Shown here: positions 36,713 through 47,473 of the stretch, piece after piece
Position numbering within the stretch: the first letter of the stretch is position 1
Layout: every line of letters starts with the position of its first letter
Source of the DNA: Diploscapter coronatus
Taxonomy: Eukaryota > Nematoda > Chromadorea > Rhabditida > Rhabditidae
Reading direction: 5' to 3'
Assembly: GCA_964036155.1 (NCBI GenBank)
Contig: OZ038423.1
Coordinates: forward strand, 18,429,249 to 18,493,248
Length of the DNA stretch: 64,000 nt
The notes under the pieces: generated by a model
The model's database searches: none
The model's input: only the letters and a program-made list of their open reading frames with translations
What the model was told of the DNA's origin: nothing
Position numbers and translations under genes: made by a program

Positions 36713-38148
36713 TGGCGGCTGAAATCTTCTATCCAAGCACAATTATAATTACTCCTTCGTTGGTTTATCATCGAAAACTATTGAATGTTCGAGATTACAG
36801 CATATAGTAGAAAATGTCTGACATGTGATAAACCAACAGTAACTGAACTGAATTGATTATGTGTAATAGTCAAACAGTCCAAGAGGCGATATAGTTCCGG
36901 TGGCAAAGTTGATCGAAATAAAATAGCATCATGGCCTGCCTCATAGTCAGACCTTAGAAAGAAATGCCAAAACAAGACCAATAAAAATTGGCTTCTCACC
37001 CCTCTATTTCCATTTGCCAGTTGCCCTTCTTTAGTGTTAGTGTAGCCGATATTTTCGCCATTCATTTCGATACGATTTTCACTCCGCAATTTTACGTTTA
37101 CGCATTTCTACACACACGACGATAGACGCAACGCCCTAGACTTGATGGCTAGGGATGCGAAGGAAAGGGGTTGATGAAATGGAGGCAAGGGGACGAGGAA
37201 GAGGGACGATAAAAGTGATATCAGCTAATAAGCAGGGATACAATCGATTGATAAAATGATAGAGCGACATCGGCGATTGACAGATTTATAAAGGGGTTGA
37301 TAAGAATAAGGATATCGATGAAGCTAATCAATATGTAAAGTAGAAAGCGAACAACGATACTAATACTAGCTTTAAAATAGATTTATCTTGGATGATTGAG
37401 TAAAATTACCGATTTGGGGTTTAGGTCTCATATCAATTTCTTGAGCATGAAATATTAGCATTTTTATTGTCATGATGCAAATAGGTCCAGCGATATCGCA
37501 TATTAGCCAGTAAGCTCGAAATCAGAATAAATCGAGGTAAAATATTATGCACAATAGGAAAAAGAATTATTTCGAATATAAAATGTAAGAAAAATTTGAA
37601 GATCAATTTTAAGTCCGATCTGTTCAATTTTCAGCTTCCACTTCATCCTTTTATGGATAAAGATTTATTTTATAAGGTTTAAATCTGAAGTATAAACTGC
37701 TACTAAATTCTTTTTTTTTTAAATCTCAAAGTAGAAATTGAAGTCGAAGTTTCAGTTTCAACCAATTCGAAATCGGGGTCAAAGTCGACATTTTAATTCG
37801 AAGTTGGTAAAAACTCCACGAATTCAAAGTTTGGACATCCTTGGTCATGATATCTTGCGGTTTTCAAATTGTCTAGATGCCCAGATTCCACTCATTCATG
37901 TTCATAAACCATAATAAGCAAAGCAAATGATATCATTTTCAAAAGAAGAATATGAATTCCACCTTTCCGATTCTATAACTGAAATATAATGATCGTTGAA
38001 CATGATTCCAATTCCAGCATCGAAGAACCCACAACCAGAACGACAGAACGATAGAACAAGAGTAACTATCAATGAGAAGTAGGGAAATGAAAAGGAGAAG
38101 GGATAGAATGGGTGTGGCAGACGACCAGAAAAAGCTAGCTACTATTAG

Positions 38149-38518
38149 TAGGGACCGCAAACTCTGTCCCTTGAATTTTTTGCTTTCGTACAAAACGTGG
38201 CCATCGAAAGCACCAATAGGAAGAAGGCACCCTTCAAAACTGGTGTTCATGAAAGATCACTATCAGAATCGATGAACCACCCACAGAAATGGTTGTTCAT
38301 TAGAAAATCTCATCAGAAAGTGCGTCCGCAGACACTCATGGGATTTTTATATATCATGAACTTGTGTGTTATTTTACTGGTTAATTTTGGTAGCATATTT
38401 CGATCAAAGATTATTATTTTATTTTTTTCTCTTCGAATGACTTAGTTACATCGTATTTGGTTATTTCGAGCTGGAAATTCAAGAAAACTGAGCTATGCAA
38501 AACCATTTGCGGTCCCTA
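38149..38518. mobile_element. hAT-like MITE with 8-base target duplication
   Basis: Perfect 13-base terminal inverted repeats, TAGGGACCGCAAA at the left and TTTGCGGTCCCTA at the right. Flanks are ACTATTAG (38141-38148) and ACTACTAG (38519-38526), an 8-base target duplication with one mismatch. Both the duplication length and the TAGGG end fit hAT elements. The 370-base unit has no transposase. Confidence 0.75.
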
Positions 38519-41500
38519 ACTACTAGCTAGACAAGTGGCACTCACAGACCATGATGATAGTCAACCGATGTCGATCTGGCAATTACAAGCAATTCGTAAT
38601 TCAATCCATCATCCATGTTTCAATTTGACCTTTGTTGAAAGTGTCGTCTATTAGAGTTCAGACATGGATTATTTTATAAATAAAGGAAAATAAATGTGAA
38701 TCAGTCAGTATAAAGTTTCAGAAAATTATAGGAATTCTTCTAGGAATGCCTTTCTTATGTTTAGAAAAAAAAAATGAGAATCGGGCTTCTAGCATGGCAG
38801 TCAATAAAAACTTTATGCAACAAATTTGAACACCCCATACAAGATAATCAAGAGCTTCATTCAGGAAATTAGACAGCAGTTGCGATCAATAATTTACAAA
38901 TTGGGTTATCAAGTTTTCAATACAAATATAGCGCAATATTCCCTTGGCAGTGAAGAGAAAACGTTAAATGAGCTGGATGAATGTTTGTGAATTTCGCAAG
39001 AATAATCAAATTGGGAATTGCCCCTTCTGAGAGTTTGTGTGACTACAGGCGCCGATTGGTCGGCATCTATTCTCTCTGATAAGAACATTCTCTTATCTGA
39101 CTGATTAACTGCAAAATTCGTGGAAGGTTTGCAGAGACAAATTATTGTATAGATTTCAATGAAAGTATCTAGAAGAATGCCAATAAAATTCGAATAATGT
39201 CTTATGGTCATTGAACCATAAAATTACTGTGTTGATGATGAAATAATACGAGATAAACCTTCATTTACAATGAAAATTTTCACTTATAATTATAGATCTT
39301 TCTAAATTACATAACTAATTTTTATGAAGAGCTATATTCGAATATTGATCAACTGAGTTGAAATAAATGTCGCATAAATTTCACTCGCAGATTTAGAATG
39401 TTATTGCAACCTATTAACGAAATTTCAAAGTTCAAGCAAGAATTTTTACGACAAATTGAATATTACGCAATAGTTTTGCATATTTTAACATGCGCGTTAA
39501 TTTTATGTCTCAATTATCGATCGTCAATGATAATTTCGAAAAGAACATGGAAAATTTGAAATCTTTCCCATTATTAAAGAAAAATAAACGCACCGCCTAG
39601 AATTAATTCAAAGAAAATTGTGATTTTGATTCAGAATAAGAATCAAGAGATCTGACTGTCTGATGAAAGTATAAGAAAATCATGAATCGTAATTGCTCAT
39701 GAGATTTATCTTGGCAAAATTATGGATGAATAAATATTCTAAAATCTTGAAGATACTCTAATCTAGACAGAGTAAAAAATAACAGTCCGTTCATCAATGT
39801 TCCCAGGTACAAATGTCTCATCTTTAAGAAAAATTTGAAAGAATTCTATGACAAGAATAATCAGCATAGAAAAGTAACTAGAAGTAATAAAGCGTTAGAT
39901 AAACACATACAAATGGATATGGCTGTGTAGGGCCAAGGCTGATTGGGAGGAGAGTCGCTCAGATTTTTTGGACAAGATGGTTTGCTTCAACAGGTTTTGC
40001 ATGGATGGGAAGGGAGAAGAGGAAAGGGAACGGGAAAAAAACGAGGGAAGACTCGATGGGCGTGGAAAATACGACATAACTGAAGAGGTCGGTAAGAAGA
40101 AAACAACAGAAACAGAACGGGTGTTCAGATTCACATTGCATTGCTTCGCGCCATCCACTGCCTCTCTCCCTCCAACTGACTGACTGACTGCATGATGCGT
40201 TCATTTCGACACGAGAACATTCTCACCGGAAGTTACCTAATCGATAATTACACGCATCGTCAACAGGCAAGATTAAGCTGGTAAATATATCGATTGAACG
40301 GAATCTCCAATGATATTTCAGATATCATATTCATGGAAAAATTGGATAAATGTTCATTCTAAAATGAGATATTGAAAAGTGGAAATGATAAGGTAATGCA
40401 AAATTCAATCTGAGATATTTGATCGCAAGAAATTAAATTAGTATTCTTTGTGCCTCAACAAGCGCGATTACATATCAGAAAATCTCTCTAAAATTAAGAA
40501 TGTTAATTTAGGAAGTGCTAGAGAAGCTAGCAGAAATATAGTTGTCTTATCAGTGCTCTGCTTGGATGCTGCAAGGTTGCACTGTAATCGATTGATTGAA
40601 CGGCACAAGTCGGCCGATTGGCGATTGCGCAATCAAAACGAAAAATGAAAAGAAGAAGAAGAAACGGGGCAATTGGGAGGTTGGGAGAGAAATTGAAAAG
40701 GGGCAGGGTAGGGCAGGGCGAGTTGGCAGTGCAAAGGGGCTGACTGGATGACTGCTGACAATTCAGATGGTAAATCGATCATTACAGACAGGAAACAAGA
40801 TCACTCGATTCATGACCCAAACAGTGATAAAATGAAAAGAATTCTGACAATTTTAGGCCGCCGCGCCCAAGATTCGATAATCTTCCATGTGGGTGGCGAG
40901 TGCTGTAGCACGGTTTTGTTTGTGCTCGGGGAAACGAGTGTCTTCCGCCCCTGCACCGCGCAACACAGGAAAGTGACGAGTGGATGTCTTACAAACAGCA
41001 ATTTGGCAGATAATATGTGAACGAGTCAATGACTGACTGACTGAACTATGTGAGGAATTGGTAGCCGAAAGGAAAATAGAGACAAAGTTAGAAGTTGGGG
41101 GGAAATGGAAAGGGGAAATAACACCTGGGCAGGGGCAGGGAAGGCGCTGCGCCAATACAAGACAGGATGAAAATACAGAAATACAGAGTGTGAGAAGAAA
41201 AGAAGGAGAGACCAGCCAGATCTGTTGAGCAAACAGCAAGTGGAGCCAAACTCTGATGCAAAACTAAAAACTGTTTAGATGAGGGAATGAGAGGACGAGA
41301 GAAGGAAAAAGATGAATGAGCAGACTTATTTTCACCCATTACCCATTTCACGTTCTAATTTCTGATTTCATACAACATTTCAATGTGAAGACTAACTTAG
41401 CTATTAAAATATTTCTCGCTTATTCCCGGAAATAATCGAATTTTGTTAGATTATTTTTGAAGAAAATATGTTTAATAAATAAAAAATCGATAAAAGCCCC

Positions 41501-43839
41501 ATAGAGAAACTTTCAGAAAGAAAATCAACTCTGGTAAATAATAGAAAGAACTATAGGTGCATTTGTTTAGATATTATTAGTAACAAAGACTACCAAATGA
41601 TGTTGGAGATAGTAAACATTGGTGAAGATCTATAGAGAGAAGAATACCAAATTTCATAAGATAATTAGACAGATTTTAAGAGAATTATTTAGCTCATAAG
41701 TTTAGTAAGTCATGACAGTACGAAGATAAATGTCGAAAAGTTTATATGATGTTAGAAATTAAAGAAAAAAGTTATTTTGGGTTAATATACTTAGAAACCG
41801 CAAATGCTCAAATTCGAATATGAAGAAATTGGAATTTTTTCGTAAGTGAAGTTTTCGAACCCCATTCCTGCGGAAGCTTGAAAAGTTGGTGGGATTTCAT
41901 CAAAACAGGAATTTTGTAGAAAATTTCGAGCTCTACAAAAACCTCCACCTGGTCGACCCTAGAAAATCAACGGAAACCACCTTTTGGGGTTCAAAGGTTG
42001 CGAAAATGATCGAAAATTCGATTCCTTGAGGCGGCAACTTTCGGCACTTAATAGATTGAAGTCAGCAGGATGTAGATCTTATTCTGAAAGTTTCGAGCCT
42101 CTACGATCAATGGACACGAACGGACATCGCTTTGAACTGTTCCTTTTCTTTTTCAAAGGTCGTGAAAATTAACGCGTTGCATTTACAATTTCATCATTTT
42201 GTTAGTTGCGAGCATGATTTTTGTCATTGTCAGAACAAACCGCCAGCAAAGAGTCGAATTATTTGAGGAATGGATGAAAGTTTTTAAAGAGAAATGATCA
42301 ACCCTTGATACAGTTGATTCAAAGTGAACCAAAAGTTCAATTGTCATTGACGGACGATCACGGATATTAAGAAAGGCAATTATCGACTGAGCTAGGTGGT
42401 TTAGACCGTCCCAAATCGAAAATTTCTTTTTGATTTGAGTATTTGAAGGGCCCCGCAATATTCCTGCGGATTTCAAATCCCACCAAAATCAAATTTGGAA
42501 GAGCACTTGCGCTCTCGAGATATGCTTTTCACCATGATTTAGAAGCGCATTGGAACAAATCGATTTGCTGACAATATTCTTCTCGACCAACTTAAATAAG
42601 GTTCGATACGAAAACAATTTTCAGTGGATTTTTTAAAATTGCGACGAATTGGAGACCAAAGAAAACAACAATGAAAATCAGACCAAGGTTGGTAGAAATT
42701 ATTTGAACAATTTGAGAAGAACTTATGAAGAATCTCGACAAGAGTTGGAGAGAGAGAGGAAAACATAGATGAGGACGGAATTGGAAGGCAGAATTCAGGG
42801 GCACAGGGCGTGGCGCCTCGAGTTAAAAATGAGGGGAAACACAATGACATATCGATAGAACGAAAGACGCAGATGGAGAGGACAGGTGAATGGAGGAAAA
42901 GGGCAAATGAAGAATGAAGAAGATCGAGAAACTGTCCGATGACTGGCAATTCAACCGACAAAGTAGGGAAAGAAACGCGACCGTCACATGGACAACTAAT
43001 AATAACAACACTGCGAATAACGAATATAGGTGTACGTGTTACTTGACGAACATTGAACGCAATGTTCAAATATTGCTGTTATTGCATGAAGATGCAAGGA
43101 TCGTGGCCGACTAGCTTTCTATATAGAAAAAAACGCTTAATCTAAGGAGTAGATATGAGGCTTGAAGTAAAGTTGATTTGTTAAAAACTCGAGCATTGAA
43201 AATCAGCCTAATTTGTTGTAATGTAAATCTCACGTAATTTTTGAAGATGAATGATATGTAGTCTAAATATTGAGATGGGATTAAATTAATTTGTTTATAT
43301 GAAAATAAAAAGCGAAAAAAAATAAAAAATAAACAAACAACATCGTTAATCAAATGCCAAATAATCAAAATGATCATACCTTTGACCAATAGTAATAATA
43401 CTTTCAAGGAAAACAATGAAGGCAGTTATTAAAAGTAAATCTTGAATACAACTCAAACATTTTCAGAATAGTTTTGAGATAGACAAGTTTATATATAAAT
43501 AGTAGTTTGATATTGAGATTATGAGAAATCCTTGGTGAGAAAATCGTAAGATGCATGAAACTTATTTTTTCTACTTGGGCATGAGATGCCAGGTTCTTAC
43601 AATAGTACATTATAAGTGCTCATGCTAGAATTAAATTATCTGTTTTGGATTAAATACAAATTTATACTTAGAGTCCGTAAACACAATGTATGCTAATTTT
43701 TCTTGCTCACCTCAAACTTGATTTTAAAAAGTGTAATGTGAGTCTACCGTTTTTTTCACTAGAACACGAAACTGTCACGAATTGTCAATCTGCAATCGGT
43801 GGCAAATTGACAGGACACAAAAATTTCGCATAATTTTGC

Positions 43840-43930
43840 CGCCCGCGGGAGCCCGCAAACAAAAAACTTTCACAATTTCGCGAGCGAGCAAGCAGGGTCG
43901 CACGTCAAAAATGCGCAAGGAGAGTAATGA
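43840..43930. promoter_or_regulatory. CpG-dense spot, possible promoter
   Basis: About 10 CpG dinucleotides in 90 bases (for example GCCGCCCGCGGGAGCCCGC at 43840-43858 and TCGCGAGCGAGC at 43879-43890) in an otherwise very AT-rich, CpG-poor stretch. A short plus-strand ATG frame begins at 43911 (MRKESNDKSNSNCSNSQN) and has a GT after it, but I find no partner exon. It could be a promoter for a distal KLF start on the minus strand or for an unseen plus-strand transcript. Confidence 0.25.
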
Positions 43931-44214
43931 TAAGTCGAATTCTAATTGTTCAAACAGTCAAAATGGTGTATGCAAATTTAAAAAAATACGTGTTCACCTA
44001 TTGAGCGAAATTTTTATCTACTTTTAGGGTAAAAAATACATCGAAAATTTTGTCCAATAATCCAAATATCTAAGTTACACCCAATCTAACTAGATTAAAT
44101 TTTTGTGCCAAAATAACAATGAAAAATGTATGCTGCGGGCTCTATTTATATTATTTAACTAACTAATAAGTAATAGATTTTTTTAATTAATGCAAAATTA
44201 GGGGAGACTATGTT

Positions 44215-45802
44215 TTAATTACCGCCTTCATGGGTAGGCGGTTTATTTTCGTTGGGCTTAAAACGCAGAATAAAGTATGTCTGGACACAGATGATAAATA
44301 AAATGAGGGATAGACCTATGACAACCAGAGTGAATGAAAACCAGACCACGAGACTGGAGCATATTAGATTTGGAGTTTTGACGGCAGAAATTGCAAGGAT
44401 GCAACCGAGAACGAACCTGAAGATAACTTCTCTTTGGTGTGAATAAGTCTTCTATGATAAATCAGCAGAGACGAATATATTACAAGTGTAATTATTCGCG
44501 TATAAGTTAAATCTCACACCTCCATTTATTGTTTCATGTTAGTTCAATGGCTCAACTATAAATACGCAACTGCGATTCTTATATAAAATTTTACGTCATA
44601 AATCTTATCTAACTGGTCGATCTCTGATAATATTATTATTATTTGATTATGGCATGATTTACCAGACGAATATGAATAATTTCAGGACGATTCTGATTCC
44701 CATGATTAGCCTTGGCACAAATCCTTCTTTGCCCTCCTAAAATTAATGATATTGAAGGTTTTTGAAGGTTCAACAAATGTTATAATCTGTAATAGCATTC
44801 ACGAAAAAATACCATAATTAGATAAAAACGATAAATAAATTATTAACTTTATGTATGACAGAACTAATAGTTAAAATAATCACAAATGATTACCATATCC
44901 TTGGAGAATAATTTGACAGGAAGTCTGATCAGAAATACAATTCCGAAAACGAGCAGCCAAAGCGGTAGCTCGGGCTTGTCCTGGCACTTGTTGTATTTGA
45001 GAACGCCAATGATGATCATAGCCACTGGAATGAGATTCAGAATACCCAAGATTGCAGTCAGAGGCCCTGAAAATTGTTATTCTGCCTCGATTTTTCAATC
45101 AAATATAAGTCAATATATTCCAGATATTACATAATTTGTCCCTTAAATTAAGCAATTAGACATCGTACAGAATTTCATAGGAGCTTGCGATATTATTTTA
45201 CATCTGATAAGCTTCATCAGTTTAGATTTATTGTACTGATTTTTGAAAAAAAAACTTGGAAAACTCATAAACCTCGTCGAATAACAATCAGCTTCCGAGT
45301 ATCATTTAATTTGAATTCCAGTAAAAAGATACGAAGGAGTAAGTCTACTTTTATAATTATTTCAGAATGTTATGCTTCTTTTGATAGCCGATAAATAAAT
45401 CATAGGCAACTTACAAAAAGTGGTCCACAAAGAAATAAGAATTAAAACTTACTGGACCCACAATGTGCCCCTGTGAAGGTGTTCATGATTGTGCCCATTT
45501 CACTCGGCGATTCAACTTTGCTCAATTGTCGAGTTGTTGTCTTTATTTTTGGTTTCGCATCTACAAAACGTAGGTATTTTTATGCAAATTATGATGGAAA
45601 TATTAAAATTTTTCAATTTATAACTAAACTTTCGGTTGTATATCTATAAAATACAAACTTTATCCCAGCTATTATGTCTTGAATTGCACAAACCCCCCGC
45701 AAAAATCGATCATTTTCAAAGCTTTTAACCTGCTGGCACATTTTGACCTTCTTCGGTGGCAACTGGATTATAGTTTTGTTTCTTCGGTGCGTTGGTTGAC
45801 AT
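44215..45802 (-). CDS. Four-helix membrane protein, TMEM272-like
   Basis: Five exons, right to left: 45730-45802, 45453-45560, 44894-45066, 44663-44736 and 44215-44416, all in phase; 209 residues. The N-terminal 60 residues are polar (starts MSTNAPKKQNYNPVATEE). Four hydrophobic segments follow: LTAILGILNLIPVAMIIIGV, LPLWLLVFGIVFLIRLPV, IMGIRIVLKLFIFVWFVLGC with its continuation, and VVWFSFTLVVIGLSLILFII. Between helices 1 and 2 is LKYNKCQDKPELPLWL, resembling the N-x-C-x(2-3)-P-x(2)-P-[IL]-[WY]-L segment of TMEM272-like prote­ins, a family of unknown function common in nematodes. The C-terminus is short and cytosolic, PPTHEGGN. Start chosen because ATG follows TTTAG by a few bases and the frame is continuous. 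Function unknown. Confidence 0.72.
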
Positions 45803-46509
45803 TTTCTAAATGAAGATCACATTTTCAAACGGTGAATATAACAAAATCGATATTTTTGAAGTACAGAGAAATGGGGATGAAGGGTAGGGCGAAAACACGT
45901 CTGAATGTCTTATTGCAGGCCAGTGGAAAGAGAGAGTGGAGAGAAGAGCAATTTGATGTGTGTTTCTCTGCTCTGTAGGGCATTCTTCTCCTTTATTGAT
46001 TAGTTTAAATCCAAGTAACTGGACAACTGCTTGGATACAGCACTGAACACAAGACTATTTATATTTTTAACGGACTAATATGATTTTTTCTTTCAAGCTA
46101 TAAGGTGATAATATGATATTTTGATTTGAATATTGAATCTTATTTGATAGACTAGAATAGGAAAGTGGTTGATCAGTTCACGTTCTTGATTAGGTATTTA
46201 CAATGATGTAAATAAACTTTCTTCGGTTTCATTATATGTTATTATATATTTAGCTACATTTTTTCTATTTTTAATTTTTTTAACCCCTATGAAAATATGG
46301 AAATTCTTTATTATTCAATATAAACCAATATCTACAATATTTAATGAAATGATTACATGCTTTGGAATAAATTAACAATTAATAAATTATTAGGTAACTA
46401 TTTGAATGTTTAAATAATATATACACTAATAAGCACGTGTCAGATATGAAACTTAATTACTTGATGGAGTTTGAATCTTATTAGTTAATTGCTTTGTTAT
46501 TATAACCGT
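45803..46509. other. Spacer between warthog 3' end and TMEM272-like start
   Basis: 707 bases, very AT-rich. Both neighbours are on the minus strand. TTTATT at 46307-46312 reads AATAAA on the minus strand and is a candidate polyadenylation signal for the warthog gene, about 200 bases after its stop. The right order for an operon exists (warthog then TMEM272-like) but the gap is large. Nothing else seen. Confidence 0.4.
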
Positions 46510-47432
46510 TTAGAGCGTGACTAGATTCTTTGGCAGCACGAGGGACATCATATCGATAATTGTTTCCATTCCGAATGGAACATCCCTCTGAAAATCCATT
46601 TTTATCTGGTTCACGCTTTATTTAATGTGATAAAATGTTAATCAAAATTTACGTAAAAATTACATTATTATCGGTTGTTCCGAAAAATGAATTGTAGAAG
46701 TTGTTCAGGTATTCAACATGCTAAATTTGCATAAGCTTGGATAAATGAAGTCATATTCATACAGTGAAGAAAGAATTTTGCAACGAGTGTGATTCCCAAT
46801 TCGAATGGCACGATGCGTAGATTCCATTAACAGTTAGCTAAAACCATATAGTAAAAATACACCTGTAAGGCTAAATTAAAAGCTGACCCGTCCATTTTGT
46901 AGCATTGGAGAATAGATACCAGTATCATTCACAATTGTAATGCTGGTGATTTTAGTTTTGAAGATGTCTTTCCCTTCAACTCGGTAAAGACAGTCTCCGA
47001 CATTCAATTCCTCTGCCAAAACTGGATTATTCGACAACGTCCTTACATTAACCTTCAAAATATTCAATATAAATAAATAAACAAATTTCTTAATAGTAAT
47101 TAGCTGACCTTCTCATCCAAATTATCGCAAGATGTCCTGAATATGTAATGCTTAGCAGTGAGTTTCAGACTGTTTCCATCTGTAGTGGTGATTTTGTGGA
47201 ATTCGGCTTCCTGGTTTGGGAGTTTGTGCAGCCAGAAGTCAATTGGGTAGTATTTGATTCCGGTATCAGTGACTGTCTCGATCCAGTCATCCGAAGTCAG
47301 TTGGTCCATTCGCTTCGTGCTTCCATCGGCAAGCCGCACCTGAGAATGTATGGCTTTGTCATAATATCGTGAAACCTATCTCTATTATAGCGATTCTAAA
47401 AATCAGTCTGCTTTCGGTAATTATATTGATTT

Positions 47433-47473
<41 letters not shown>

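Larger units (their letters stand above)
34752..42814 (+). promoter_or_regulatory. Cluster of KLF-type GC/CACCC boxes
   Basis: GGGCGTGG or GGGTGTGG occurs at 34752-34759, 34772-34779, 35508-35515, 36512-36519, 38110-38117, 40058-40065 and 42806-42813, all on the plus strand; five continue as ...GGC. This is the KLF/Sp core. Chance would predict about one per 8 kb or fewer on both strands, although the purine-rich context raises that. Position upstream of a KLF gene suggests autoregulation or cross-regulation. Confidence 0.4.
34041..44214. other. 10-kb region upstream of KLF, no clear gene
   Basis: No gene is supported here. Large parts (about 34750-35000, 35440-35900, 36360-36650, 39990-40110, 40650-41330 and 42690-42930) are purine-rich on the plus strand, that is pyrimidine-rich in the sense direction of the KLF gene. 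It holds two MITEs, seven GGGCGTGG/GGGTGTGG boxes, a CpG-dense spot near 43900 and one possible KLF first exon. It most likely serves as the KLF promoter, leader introns and enhancers, but that is inference from position. Confidence 0.45.

Noticed and set aside
40172..41045. GACT tetranucleotide runs at about 40176-40190 and 41028-41044
   Set aside because: Only three to four units each, too short to call a meaningful repeat.
41860..42540. Repeated ATTCCTGCGG and GGTGGGATTT words suggesting a terminal repeat pair
   Set aside because: The words are in mixed order and orientation with no flanking duplication, so they do not define an element.
42539..43069. A 176-codon open frame on the minus strand
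   Set aside because: It translates pyrimidine-rich spacer, has no domain, no gene-like codon pattern and no splice signals that extend it. Its length follows from the low stop-codon density of C/T-rich sequence.
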